Source of the DNA: Blasia pusilla
Taxonomy: Eukaryota; Marchantiophyta; Marchantiopsida; Blasiales
Assembly (NCBI GenBank): GCA_050084515.1
Contig: CM114274.1
Coordinates: 21,514,001-21,578,000, forward strand
DNA: 64,000 nt
Direction of reading: 5' to 3'
The translations under genes were made by a program, and so were the position numbers. Shown here piece after piece: positions 43,886 to 56,760 of this stretch (position 1 is the first letter of the stretch; every line of letters starts with the position of its first letter). The notes beneath the pieces were generated by a model, which saw only the letters and a list, made by a program, of their open reading frames with translations, ran no database searches and was not told where the DNA came from.

Positions 43886-46134
43886 AGCACTTGGAAGCCA
43901 CTCTCATAAGCAATATTGAACATGATATCCCGCACTGCATCGTGAGTGGCTATCCTCTCACCCCCAATTGGACAACATGCCAAATGCATGCCAAGTGGAT
44001 CCATACTTTGGTGACAATCACAATGGGTCGAACCAACCATCAATGGTTGGCGGAGGCCCAATTGGAAACGCATCGTTGTGGTGTGGGTAAGTGGTGCTGT
44101 ACAGAAAGTCGAGATGAGGGGGCAAGTTCCCACCCATAAGCCTGACCCCTTTCCAAAGCAAGAGTGGATATGGGCCTGAACCTCCATGTGGATATTCCCA
44201 TAAGATATAGTGCCTCTAAAAAATTCCTCAAAGTGGGCTTCCATCAAAGAAGATTGGAGCCCAGATTGACCAAAAGAAACTAAGGCAGAGAAAATGGGGA
44301 GAACGGCTCTGACCTCAACTAGAAGGGAATCTCTACAAGATGTGAGTGAAGACTGAAGTGAGAAAAGGCCATCCTCAACCTGGGAGGCGTATTGTAGAAG
44401 GAGCGGTCTATCCCTAACTATAAATCAAGATCAAAGAAGGGGTACTACAGTGGCCCAACTCCCTAAAAAAGATGAGGGCGCCACTAACTTAGTCGAGAGA
44501 AGACCTACTCCGCCAAAGGAAATCAGCCAAGAAGCCTGTCTACAAGCTAACTCCCCCATGGGGCACTCTAAGGAGTTGGGTCTTAGTGGATCCCCAAACA
44601 CCTACATGATCTTCCTATCAAAGGATCTATAGAGGGTAGAAAGGTGACAAGACGTCCAAACAGTTATACTAAGATGACCAAGTCTACGAGAAAAATAGGA
44701 TGAGAGACTATTGTAAGCAACTTGAGGGTCATCAATCCTCGTAAGATCATCGACGTGGAGAAGATCCTCGATAAGATCCGCCGCCAAAAAACTCAATACA
44801 AAGTCCTAGCTCCCGAGTGGGACTCCCAAGATGTGAAGCCCTCTTACAGGTATCAAGAACTTGTTGGGTATATGAAGGTCATTGGGTAGGCCTGATGGAG
44901 AACAAGCCTTGCACTTTCCCATCTTCACTACGAGGCCAATACGTGCCAATTGTGCATAAATTTTTTGAAATGCAAGGACGACCAGATCTCTAGGGCCAAA
45001 AATATGAGTATCATATGCTAACAAAGGGGAAATACAACCCGAGAAAGCCTCCACTGTAGAAAGAACCGCTCTGTTTTGAGCCAAAGAAAACAATGCGCCA
45101 CCCAAGGGATCACTATGATGAGTCCTTGTGGCGGACTCCAAAACCATGACCTCCTCCTCAAAATCGACCATGGTGGAAATAGAGGGCTAAAAGGGACCCA
45201 TAGAAAGCATGCACGAAGGGAATGAGGCCCACAATGGGGCCACCTACGTCCCTCAACTTTGTGAAAATATCTGCATGAGGCACTGAGTTGAAGGCGTTCT
45301 TCATATCAACTTGGAGAACCACGCACTCAAGATGTACATCAAAGCAAGCCCTCAAACCTAAGGCTACAATCTCACCGCCGGTTGATGGGGCAACTTTGAA
45401 CTCTTGCGGACTCAGGTGTGATTGGAAAGCCTCACAAAATTACAAAGAAATAATTCGACTCACCAACCACAAGTTCACCTCACATGTGGCGCGGAGACCG
45501 GACGAATCCCTCCACCCTCATTTAATGATGCCAAAAGCCTCCCCGCCCCCAATGCTTGGGCCACTGATGTTGGCACTCTCCGTTGAGCTAGGTGAGAGGC
45601 AACTTGAAGCTGATCGGAAAAGCCACTAGCAGATTCCTCGGGAGGAAATTAATCATGAAGGTGTTCGTACATCATATCGGATAACCATTCCGCCGCAATC
45701 CTAGGGGAACGTTTGAGTGTCCATGCAAAGAGGGATGAGTCTAGGCATATAGCTGTGTTAGGATGGAAGTCACCTGCAAAAGCTGGAATGTCAATCACTG
45801 GACGAAGATGTAACCTTCAGAGGGCATTGATGGTAACAACCGAAGGGGGAGCCGTGTCCATTGGGCGGGGAGCACAAGCAACTCTCGAGTACTAACTGGC
45901 TCGTCCAAGTGTCCTACATTGTTGCAACCTGGCTGCTACAAGATCATCCGTCGGGAAACCAAGTGAAGTGCTCCCTTTGGCATATGCCACAAAATTGCTA
46001 TGTAGAGACTCCCAATCACCTCCTTGAAAATGCCTTAATGGGGCCACAACCTTTCTATGGCCAGCCTTTCCTCTTCGAACTCTCTTGGTATCTTCTTCTT
46101 CTCTCTTCATGGAAGAAGAGGTAGTAGATACCAA
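43565..46134 (-). pseudogene. Decayed LINE reverse transcriptase (non-LTR retrotransposon)
   Basis: On the minus strand, in order: a short N-terminal piece (46134-45892); an RT fragment with VLQVDMKNAFNSVPHADI (45355-45158); and SDPLGGALFSLAQ...LLAYDTHIFGP (45171-44806), where the Y-A-D-D box is degraded. Then comes a C-terminal Cys/His region LWVGTCPL...CDCHQSMDPLGMHLACCPIGGERIATHDAVRDIM (44247-43890), and the tail RREVEVMVADPTREVVLAQ. This order matches LINE ORF2 ends. Frameshifts throughout, with a CT microsatellite inside. Confidence 0.72.
43834..43882. repeat. (CT)n microsatellite
   Basis: About 24 CT units interrupting the C-terminal part of the LINE relic. Confidence 0.98.
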
Positions 46135-46667
46135 GAGAGCTCGTCCACAGGATCAAATACGATCCTACATAGGGGAAGGAGGAAAGCATGGCGGAGGTCA
46201 TCCCGAATGGCATGGAGGATCATATGGAATAAATTCAGGAAGGGAAAAAAGGGTCTTGAAGAGACCTATAATGATGCCAAGGTGGGACCTCAGCCACTCC
46301 CATGTCTTAGGAGGGGATGATGATGCGAGAACCACTAGAAAGCATCAATGGTTGATCGGAAGAACCACCCATCCAGATCTATCAAAGTCAAGATGCTTAG
46401 CTGCTAAGTGGTTCTAAATTCCTGAACGAGTGAAGGATTTGGGACAACACATGCATTTTGTATCCCGACTAGATAACCCATGGGTCTCCACACGGGGGGC
46501 TGATGCGGGTCAAGGCATGGAAGCAACTCACCAACAAGAGAACATGACCTCGTCCATTAAACTCGAGAGACAATCCCCCACCAATATCAACATACCACCC
46601 GTATTGAAACCAACAGTTCTGGTAATCAACTCTCTTCTCGTCCACGGTAATGCTCCCCCTAGCATGA

Positions 46668-46769
46668 ACTCTCATCTACCTTCATCACCTAAGACTTCTA
46701 GCCCGACTCCCTCCCAAAACTCTCATCTACCTTCATCACCTAAGACTTCTAGCCCGACTCCCTCCCAAA
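46668..46769 (+). repeat. 51-bp perfect tandem duplication
   Basis: Two identical 51-bp units starting at 46668 and 46719 (ACTCTCATCTACCTTCATCA...). The length is a multiple of three, so an open frame over it reads a Pro/Ser-rich 17-residue repeat, but nothing supports a gene. Confidence 0.9.
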
Positions 46770-46799
46770 ACAAACTAGAGGTTTTATGGAGATACTAAT

Positions 46800-48700
46800 A
46801 ATGCGAAAAGTGAATAGGCAAATCCGGATAAAAATGGATGGGAACAAAGGTCTACTTAAGGGTGGCGGAACGAAGACAAACACGAATAAAACCTGAGCAA
46901 GAAGTAAACATGACAAGTGAAGAAGATTGTAGAGAAGAAGGGATGGTGGGGACGAAGAAAAGAAATTACCTTGGGAACATTCACCACATGATAATAAGTA
47001 AGAACCTAATACCTACATGAGAAACCCTAATAGGAGCAAGAATCTAGAAAATAGAATAAAAATAGAAATACTTCGCTATAAGAATCTTGTTGCAGATCAA
47101 AACGTAGAGCGAATCTGGCTCTTTGTTTTGGTGTACAATACAACCCATCTTCCTGCTCTCTTGACTAGCCATCTCCACTCGTAGCATGAGCCCGTCGTCG
47201 CCCCGCCAATCTGCTGTCACGGGTCTTGGGCTTTAGGCTATATACATTCATATGTCCAAGCTTGCTCTTAGTCTATTTAGGTCACATGCTCTTTGAACTA
47301 CGAAATCTAATAACGTAAACCTCCTGTGACGTGAATGAAGGTCATCCAATATTCTACATGAAGAGGTCATTCATGAAACTTACATCGAGATGTAGGAGAC
47401 ACCCAAATGAATTGTCGTACTTCGAATTATGGTATCTATATTATTATTGGAGATTGCCCTTACAAGGGTGCCGCGCCTCCTAATGACACGTGTTTTTTTG
47501 CCAATAGCCTTTTTGGGTTATATTCTCTCTTTTCTCTTTTCCGAAACGTGTCATGCAATTCGGAGTTCGGATGCCTTTCACCGTGTGTAGCATGAGCACC
47601 AGCTAGTCATTGTTAGGACCCTTAATAAGCACTCATCATTTTTTTTTCTCCGTCTATCCTATCTAGAAGTCCTCCATAGGTGCTTCATAACTAATTTCTC
47701 CCCTGGCCTCTCAAAGGGCCGCACACCGGTTTTCCTATATATATTCACAGTTCTAGGACGGGTGACGTTTATCTCGTTATCCAACCTGAGGCCAATTTCA
47801 AACGGCCAGCTCAACCGAGTCTGGATTCGAAAAATACCGCAGGAGTTTAAAAGGTGCATGGGAGGCGGGTGGAGACAGAAACGGCATTTGTACAGCACGT
47901 TAGCGGCGATTCAACTGTGGCAGTGAAACCCGGGGACGGTGCCATGCAGGGACAACTCGTATCTTAGGACAATGGGTCGGTCCTACAGTAGTGGGTATTC
48001 AATCCGAGATAAAAATGTTCGGACCGTTGGATCCGAAAGCAGCCGTGGTTAAACGCGTAACCCTTGTGGTTGCGAAGAGGGGCGTCCTGTGTGTGGGAAG
48101 TCCGGCATACTGCAGCTCCCGAACTTGGCTGTTCTCTCACGCTCTCCTTTGCTTCAGGTCTGCCATCTCCACTTTCATCGGCAGTACCTGAAGACCGGTG
48201 GTCACGCCTCTTTCAGTTTGCTCTTGGTCGCCCTGTATTGTGTCCACCACATTCCTCCGTTCGCAGTCTGGAAACGTTTTTTAATTGTTTTCCTACGACG
48301 GTCGTGTGAGGTGCTAGAGTTTGATAATATTTTTGCGACGTTTGGTTTAGGTTTTGTGCGGGATTCCTGAGAATTCTGTCCGGGGAGTGCCGATCGGGCG
48401 AGAGAGAGGGGGAAGGAAGAGAGAGCGAGGGACTGAGGGGCTGTTGAATGGTTTCATTGGCATCTCTTCAAGGGAAGTTTTGTCATAGTTCGTCTTCCCG
48501 CTCTCGCCTTCTCCTCTGACGCATTACTCGGCCCTCCACCCGTGTTAGCACGTCTCTTCCACGGGCATTTGTTGCTGAGAGGTCTCGGTCCTGGTTATAT
48601 TTACTTTTCACCACTCTTTGGCTTGCACGTCCCTTCGTGCGCTTGCTTCTGATTCGCTTGTTGCCTTGTAGTTTTACTGGCGGGGGGTCGAGAAGCAAGT
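46800..48700. other. No supported gene; possible distal promoter region of UBE2S toward the right
   Basis: No recognisable protein. GC content rises from about 47.9 kb, as expected near a plant gene promoter, but I cannot place a transcription start. Confidence 0.4.
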
Positions 48701-48740
48701 CACTCCTCTCTCGGTTATTTTTTCGACTAAGTCGTATCTC

Positions 48741-48754
48741 ACACACACAAGAGA

Positions 48755-48791
<37 letters not shown>

Positions 48792-48792
48792 G
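48741..48792. repeat. (CA)n/(GA)n microsatellite
   Basis: CACACACA followed by about 20 GA units, roughly 550 bp upstream of the UBE2S start codon. GA/CT tracts are common in plant promoters and 5' leaders. Confidence 0.95.
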
Positions 48793-49344
48793 TTCTTGGC
48801 ATACAGCGGTCTCGTTTTAAGCAGGTACAGCATCGTGCGAATGTTGACTTCACCCTGGGCTGTCCTCCCTTCCCTCGTGTTCTAGTTGTGTGTAGTAGCC
48901 GTTGGTGAAGACATCCTAACAAATCATTGTGAAGGAAATTTTTGACAAGGACGACACGGGACACCGAGAAAAGTTTCAAAATCAGTCGATGACTTGCCTG
49001 TGACCACCTCCCGTCCTCCAAGGACGCCGGGTGGCAACATCGTGTTCTGATAACGATGGAAATGGTTTGGTAGCACAGACACGGAGTGGAGTCTGTCAAA
49101 GTAAACAGTGGAGACATGGCTCCTATTCGCCCAGTTGAAGTACTTTGAACAATCGATCAACAGCACTGTCTTTCACAGGTTTTCCCGTTGCAGACTTTCC
49201 TGAGTCCCCTACTCTACTTGAACCGAAGCCTCTGGTCGGTTCCTTCGGAACTTTGTCCAGAGGGGGGTACTTCGGGAGTTCGTTGTTCTTATTGCGCGGA
49301 AAAGAACCTGGTGATCGTCTTCAAAACCCAAGAAGATTCTTGAT

Positions 49345-50559
49345 ATGGTGAGTGCTCTCGTACTTACTCTCCTTCCCGCCTCAGGTTTTGGCGAGGCTTT
49401 AAGTTTTGCTTCTTCTTTGATGGGTGTTACTAACCGGGCAATCCTTCACTTTCTCGGAGTGCGTGAGGCATACTGCTTCCTCCCTTACTGATGGCGGGGG
49501 TTGTTTTGAACCGTTTCGCATCAAAGTAGCCGTCGTCTTCTATCTATGGAGCTGTCCCACTCCAAGCTCTGAGTTATCGAGCAAGTAGAGCTTCTTAGCA
49601 GTCACTGCAACGATCTATATCCAAGTCCAAAGTACAAAGTCCAAGAAGGCCCTGGACGTAATGCTGGCCAAGGGATATGAAATACTCTATCTAGCTCCGG
49701 ACATATTAGTAAACAGTTGAATGCCAATGTTCAGTTCCGTCACGCCCGTTGGCAGTGTTGAACGCCCGGGCAAGTAAATGGATACGGCGGTTTTGCGCTA
49801 GCTAATAACGTACATTCGTGAAAGCAATGCTGGCCGGAATGATAAGATTTGAAGTGCATTATTTAGACATTGAGTCCAGGTAAATTTTCGGAAATGCGGA
49901 ATTGCAGTACCAAGTGAACTGTTTTTCGGGTGTGAACTCGAAACCAACAAAGCCATGGACCATCAAGGATCCAAGATATCTTCAATCGGAACAATGCTGT
50001 AGTTTTGTGGTTGTTTTGATGACTAGAAATGCCCTGTTCCCTCGTCAGTGCATCGTAGTGTCGGAAGGTTGTGAAACCAGTTGTATTGTTGTACCATTCA
50101 TATTTAACGAGTATGTAATGATATATTTTTTTTAATGATAGAATGAGTTTTACATGGAAGAGAGATTGAATGGCGGCAAGTCATCTGTGTGCATATGAGG
50201 CACAGGATCATGTTGCAGTTATGGTTCCATTTCAAAACTGAGAGTAGCTGAATATTGACTTATGACTTTTTATGTCAATCTTTACTCTGATTGTACCTGC
50301 TGCAACGATATACTGGCGTAAATTTTGTTTACTGCAGTTGGTTGTCTAGAACTCTAGACTTTCCCAAAAATAGTGTGCATGTGCATGGCTTTGGCAGGGT
50401 GCGGCCCTTATTTCAACATATACGTCGTGGTTGACCAAATATCTGGAATTGTCCATAAAGGTGTGGAGAGTGGTCAGTAGAAGTCTGAACTTGGGTTTGT
50501 TAAAGCTTGATTGTGTCCAAATTCTATCACCTGGAAACCAAAAATTCTGCAGTTTCCCT

Positions 50560-50623
<64 letters not shown>

Positions 50624-53529
50624 TACCGTCCAACCAGGGCGTGGGGTCTATGGTCGCAAAGCTACGACAGGCACTACTTAATGAGTACAGTCTCTCTGGG
50701 AACCCCTTGCTTGGGAACCCGGCCCAAGTTCAAGTTTAGGACGGGGGCAATCCCCTTGAACCATAAGAAAAGCAGGATGGGAACACAACTAAACTCTTGC
50801 GCCTTATGTGACGATGGGGATGAAACTTCTAGTCACTACTTGGTCTCCTGCACAAAATTCACTACACACAGAGCAAGAGCATATGCTGATATTGCTAAGC
50901 TGGTAACACCAGAATTGTTCATCAGTAGCCTTGATTCATTGCCAAAAGCTGCTGCGCTGGTAAGTATGTCTATTGGGGATCCCAGCCAGGCAAAGTAGAT
51001 GGTGTGGTGAAGAGTTTCTTTGTTGACACTTGGAAGCTCGGCACGAACACATGGTGGTTTGATCAGCACTCACACTATATGAGAGTGTCTCCCTCCTCTC
51101 ATATGGTACATCACTTGTTCCTCTCTCTACACCCATCCAAGTCTCAAGCACTGTCCAACCAAGGTGCAGGGTCTATGGTCACAAGGCTATGACAGGGACT
51201 ACTTAATGAGTACTGTCTCTCTCTGGTGACTGGGCTCTAATGGTCTCAAAGCTAGGACAGGCACTACTTAATGAGTACAGTCTCTCTCTGGTGACCGGGC
51301 TGGTCGTAGTAGCCCATCTATTTACTCTCAAGTGTTGTGATTCTTCATGGCAGGCCACAAACGAGAATTTGCCACCCAAAGTTATCAAGGAGCTTGCAAG
51401 AGAGCTGAAGAGTCTGGATGAAAGTCCACCAGAAGATATCAGAGTCTTGGTGAATGAAGATAACTTCTCAAATATATGTGCAGACATTGAAGGGCCTCGT
51501 AAGTTCTTTTCTTTAAAAGATCTTGGTAGTGCAATCAATAATAAATGTCAATCTTGTTAAAAGGGGCCTTTAGATCTGCCATTTAGGGACAGGAAGAATG
51601 GTGTAGAGTTCTTTGTGTCCAAAGTGAGTGTGTTGTCCTTGATCTAGGTCCAAATCCCGGTTTACTCAGCCCTAATTGTCTAGCTGTTCATTTTCTGTAG
51701 CTGGACCAACCGTAGTGTTTGAATTGGTTAGAAAGGGAAATAATGGAAGAGTTTGTTCCGACTGGTTTTAGTTCTCTCTTTTGTACCCAATTAGTTCTGG
51801 GTCTGTATTTGATGTGAGTCATTCTAGATGAATTAGTAGGTGGTATTCTGATCTTTTATGATAATTTGAAGTTGTTATTCCAATAGAATATAAGGTATAA
51901 CTTGTCGAAGGCATGATAAAATAATGTAGGGAGGTTTTGGGTTACAAATACTTGGTTGTAATAAGAAGACTCAAGCAGCACAGTTGTCACTGGTCTATCC
52001 ATGTTCACTTCAGGGCACCAAGGCCTTGTAATGAAATGATCTCGAATGGGGTACATTGTGTGGTTGCAGATGGTACACCTTATGAAGGTGGTGTTTTCCG
52101 AATGAAGCTAATTTTGAATCAAGACTTCCCTCAGACACCTCCTAAAGGTGAGAGTTTTGAATCTTTTGGTCTCAGTTGATGACTTATGAGTTTTGGTAAG
52201 CTGTAGATGGTCCTTAAAACTGTCACACATTCTAGCCTTATTATATCTAACTGGGGCCTACAATCACAACTTTTTTCTCTGGCAGCCTGACAAACTCTGC
52301 ATGCTTTCGCGTGGGGATGGTTTTCCCTACTTGTGACAGAGTTCACTTTTTGTAGCCCTGGGATCAGTAAAGGATGATGAAGGCTTATTGAACAAGGCAT
52401 GTGGTTGTGCTATGGCTTTGGGTACAGGTTACTTTGTAACAAGGATCTTTCATCCAAACATAGCCAAAAATGGAGAAATTTGTGTCAATACTCTGAAGAA
52501 AGACTGGAAACCAACTCTTGGTCTGCGACATGTGTTGCTTGTAAGCCTGTCCATGTGCCTTCACTGCTGCCAGTGTTAGCTGGGTTTCAATTGGTCTATT
52601 CATGTCATCACCTGAAACAGATTTTATACTTGACCCTCTCAAGTATAGTGGATTAGGCATTGCTCTTATTAGTGTGGTTTTTTGGGCAGGTCGTGAGGTG
52701 CCTGCTAATAGAACCTTTTCCTGAGTCTGCCCTGAACGAAGAAGCAGGAAAGATGCTGATGGAGGATTATGATGGTTATGCCAAGCATGCAAGGTGAGTT
52801 TCCACTTGTTCATTTCCTTGATGGCGAAGGTTACCCCACTCTATTGTATGCTGGACCAAAAACACTGTTTGGCCATGGAGCTTTGTGATGGGATGTCTTC
52901 CTGAACTGGACTTCATGATAGTAGTGTCAAGATTTAGTGGTGGTTTATTTCACTCTTGAGCTTGTTGTGACCATGAGGGGTTGGTACCCGCTCCTTGCAG
53001 GAGAAACCAGGATTGCAATGCATATTGTAAATTGCCAACTTTTCATTCGAAGTCGAACTTTTTCATTGGAGGTGTAGGCATGAGATTCAAAGCTGTTATG
53101 CTAGCTATCACATGTCCAAAACGGTGATACTGTCTAGAGAATTTATGCTATGTAAGAAGTGTGCTGTGACTGTAGAAATGGAACATCCTAGGAATCCTTG
53201 ATACTAGTTTCTCTTCTCACAATCGCAGGCTCATGACAAGCATTCATGCAATGAAGCCAAAACCAAAGGCCAAAGTAGCCATTGCTGAGTCAACAAGCGT
53301 CAATGCATCCTCATTGGACACAGACACAATGGGTCACACTCCACTCATGCACAACACGGCAAACAAGGACCATACACTAGATGGAGGATTAAGTGTGGCA
53401 GGCCCTGATGCTGTGGCTGCTTGCACTTCACCCAGTGCAAAGAAGCCCAAAGGAGATCTTGGATCAGCGAAAATCCTCGTGGACAAAAAGAAGATTGATG
53501 TAAGAAAAAAGAGCCTGAAGAGGTTATAG
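49345..53529 (+). CDS. UBC22: Ubiquitin-conjugating enzyme E2 S (UBE2S / plant UBC22)
   Basis: Coding exons: 49345-49347, 51354-51498, 52070-52147, 52428-52540, 52690-52793, 53229-53529, all with GT-AG introns and consistent phase, giving 247 residues. Exon 1 contributes only the ATG (GATATG|GTGAGT); exon 2 begins GCCACAAACGAG (ATNENLPP, the conserved E2 S N-terminus). The UBC fold spans about residues 8-155, with HPN at 84-86 and the catalytic Cys at 94 in [13 protein letters not shown] Lys-rich tail ends SLKRL, as in the E2 S family, where the C-terminal tip docks on the anaphase-promoting complex. Known family role: extends Lys11-linked ubiquitin chains on cell-cycle substrates. No stops or shifts, so probably functional. 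The first-exon 5' boundary is not determined. Confidence 0.93.
50566..50624. repeat. (CT)n(CA)n compound microsatellite in UBE2S intron 1
   Basis: CCCTCC units, then about 20 CT and about 8 CA units, immediately before the LINE-derived segment. Confidence 0.97.
50628..51302 (+). pseudogene. LINE-derived fragment and short repeats inside UBE2S intron 1
   Basis: 50740-50995 reads [15 protein letters not shown], then [18 protein letters not shown] and [13 protein letters not shown], matching the zinc-binding end of LINE reverse transcriptases (C-x2-C...H...C). Around it a block with GACAGGCACTACTTAATGAG occurs at about 50665 and 51255, with a variant at about 51192. It is a remnant lying entirely within the intron. 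Confidence 0.65.
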
Positions 53530-54622
53530 GACAAACTTTCCAAATTATTTATTGCTAGATTAAAAGATCACTGCCGGTTTGCTGAGATCGTCCCTGATTT
53601 CTGTTGATTGTGGTAGCTGTACTCTTTTGTGTTCTTCCAAATTCAGGATAGAATTAGGGAGCAGCTTTCTGTAAATCCATTGTGTATTTGCTAGATGCCA
53701 AATGAAATTTCATTTCTTTGCCCATGAAAACAGATGGGTCCTTGTTTGCCTTACTAAGCCTGGTTGGGCATATAAATCTCAAATGCCTCCCTTCCAAGTT
53801 TCTTGAGTGAGAATTTTTAGGTGAAAGTGTAGATATTGCATGCTTTCTAATCAGTATACTGAGGTAACTGTCTATGGTCGGTGATATTGCATCTGTTTGG
53901 ATTACTATCTACCCAGAGGCACCTTTCTATGACTTAGGTAATTACGGTGCTGCTTTCATGCCAGACGTTAAAGCACATAATTGCACAGTTAATGGGAATT
54001 GCAAGTTCGTTAAAAAGAAATTCTTAAGGGTTCACACGGCTACGCCGAGGCAATGAGAAGATCTCATTGGGCTTACTTCAAATACTATCAGTTCTGAAAA
54101 TAGTTCTATCAGCTACAACATGGGATCCCCAAGGCTGCAAGGAAGAACCCAAATCGGTTGGTATGGCGCTGATGAATCTCTGGTTGCTACTGACTTGCCT
54201 TGTAAATTGGATGCGCCCCAGACAATCGCCGTTATCTCCTATCCCAATAAGTGGAGTCATTTAATTGTAAGAAATCATCATGCGTGCGCGAGGTTCTGCT
54301 TCCGCCCATGCAATCATACTAGAACTGCGGTTGACCATCTCGTCCTCTGTTTTTATATGCAGTGCTAATTTGTCTATGACCCAAGTCGAGCTGTACTGGC
54401 AGCCGAAATCGATTGGTCCTCTTTATCTTCGTCTTGGACTTGGAATTCTGATAAACGGACCACAATTGGAATTTGTGGAAGAGAATCATTGTCTTCGGAT
54501 GAAGTAGTATTACAATCTATACTATTTAACAGAGGAGTAGTCTTCACATAGTGACACATGAGTATTCACCACGTGTCCACACAGCAGGTGTCCTTTTGAT
54601 CCAAAATGTATGGCTTGGGGCG
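53530..54622. other. UBE2S 3' flank; no further gene seen
   Basis: The 3' untranslated region must begin at 53530. I see no clear AATAAA signal. Short open stretches at 53874-54056 and 54067-54507 lack motifs. Confidence 0.4.
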
Positions 54623-54714
54623 GAGGTTAGGGGTCGTGGAATGGATCAGGGCGGTCAGGATTAGCACCGAGGTTAGGGGTCGTGGAATGGATGAGGGCGG
54701 ATAGGATTAGCACC
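54623..54714 (+). repeat. 46-bp tandem duplication
   Basis: Units 54623-54668 and 54669-54714 start GAGGTTAGGGGTCGTGGAAT and differ by a few bases. Confidence 0.9.
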
Positions 54715-54839
54715 GAGAATGGATCGTCTCTTCACTTCAGGTCCTAATTGGTATGTCAAATTACACTGACTAACATCAAGAATTTAAACTGTGGGATAAT
54801 GAGTAGTAGTAAGTTTTTGCCTGTCCCATGCACTTAACC

Positions 54840-56760
54840 TCATCTAAGGAAATGAAAACATTACACAAATGGAGAATATAATGACATCATGTTGAGATCA
54901 TAGAGTTCACAGATAAATGGTAAAGATAAGTTGTCGTTTAAATATATGAATAAGCAGAAGACAGAATTTTCATTAAAGAAATGATTATCTTTCCCCTCAT
55001 GAATTTTAAAACTGAATTATCCTTATTTTTTCCAACCCCATCTCTCAATTAGTAAAAAACAAAATCATTTAGTTTGATCCCTTCTCATTTCCTTCCTAAA
55101 ATTTCTTTTATTTTTGGCTAAACTTTCTTCTATTGGTTTTGCAAGAAGATCTCAATTATGGTAATTTTATAGAACTTTCATCTCTTTCTTTTCTATTGAT
55201 TAGAAACTTGTTGCCGCACATGCACTCAATCAATCGTATGAAGAAATGATACTTCATGTATGTAAAATATCATGAAGCGTTACGTTACACACACATTGAA
55301 AGTTTGAAATTATAGAGTTGATGAATAAATAGTAAAGATAAATTTCCGCTTAAAAATATGAATAATCATGAAAAATTAATAAAAAAAGGAATATCATATT
55401 CTTAAGAGCGTTATATTATTCTTAGCTCCTAAGAGTATGATATTCATTTTAAGAGGCTCCCAATTAACTCCACATTGAAGTCTTTCTCTTTTTATTTTTG
55501 TTTGATTTTTCCCATCCGAACCTAAATTTGAGCAAAAAGAAGTTTCAATAGTTATATTAAAATTTTTAACAATTAAATTTTTTTGAAAATTAGATGAAGA
55601 AATTATAAATCTCTTTCATGTTAAGTTTTTTGTTGAAGGTTTAAATTTAAATGTTGAAGGTTTCATTGTGAAGGAGCTCTAAATATTATTTTCAAACAAA
55701 ATTTGAATCAAAATGAATGATTTTATTTTATTAATTTATAAAATTAATAAATTCTATTTAATATTTTTAGTATTAATTTATAAAATAATAATTTAGCATT
55801 ATTTTTCAACCCCCATCTCTAAATTAATAAAATAAATTTTTTCATTTTGATCCAATTTTTTTTCAAAATAATATTGAGAGATCCTTTACTATGAAAGCTT
55901 CATAAGAAATATTTTTCATTATTGTATTATTATCTTTTCTCAATTTTTAAAAATAACTTGTAACTTCTTTCCAAAGTTACTTGAAACTAAAATATGTAAT
56001 GTTTTCAAATATAATTAAATTATAAAATTTACTTGGAAATGATTTATAATTTCTTCATAAAAATAATTAAAAAGTTGAAAATATAAGATTAAAACCTCTT
56101 TCTGCTCAAGTTTTTGTTCAGAGTGGAAAAATCGAACAAAGATAAGAAAGAGAAATGCTTCACACGTGGCGTTAATTAGAAGCCTTTCAACCTCAGCTAA
56201 CGCTCTTAATAGTATGATATTAATTTAAAAAAAATTCAGATTTCATGATTCTTCACATATTTAAGCGGAAAATTAATCAACCATCAATTTTAGAGTTTCA
56301 AATTTTCAGTGTGTGTATAATGTAATGCTTCATGATTTTTTTCCATATGTGAAGTATCATTTCAATTCATCTTATTGAGTGGATCATACAGGCAAAAAGT
56401 TACTTGTAGTAAAAATAAGCTTTTTCTTAAATATATGAATAATCATGATATTCTAATTTTGATTTTTAAAAAATTCTTATTTTTTTTCTCATTAAGTTAA
56501 AAAGAAATCAGGTATCCATATTTTTCCAACCCCCATCTCTCAATTAGTAAAACAAAATCATTCATTTTGATCCAAAGTTTGTCTCAAAATATTCTTTAGA
56601 AATCCCTCACAATTAACTTTAAAAAAATTTAATTTAATTATTAAAATATATTTTCTATGCAAATTTTGGTTTAGTATAGGCAAAATTAAACAAAAATTTA
56701 AAAAACCTGAAAGGCTTAACACGTGGCCTTCATTTGGGAGCATATGAGAAGGCTAATGCC
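54840..56760. repeat. AT-rich repeat region with inverted arms (probable non-autonomous elements)
   Basis: A motif CAACCCCCATCTCTCAATTA followed by an AAAATCATT..TTTGATCC tail occurs three times (about 55034, 55808, 56528). Sequence at about 55228-55380 recurs inverted at about 56240-56380 (TATTTAAGCGGAAA..., AGTATCATTTC...). A block AAATATATGAATAATCATGA recurs in direct orientation at about 54940, 55358 and 56437. This suggests nested foldback or MITE-like insertions. No gene. Confidence 0.6.

Noticed and set aside
50346-50739. Open frames with Ser-Leu or Arg-Glu repeats over CT microsatellites (also 43792-44247 and 48483-48833)
   Set aside because: Low-complexity translation of (CT)n tracts; only the non-repetitive part of 43792-44247 resembles LINE sequence.
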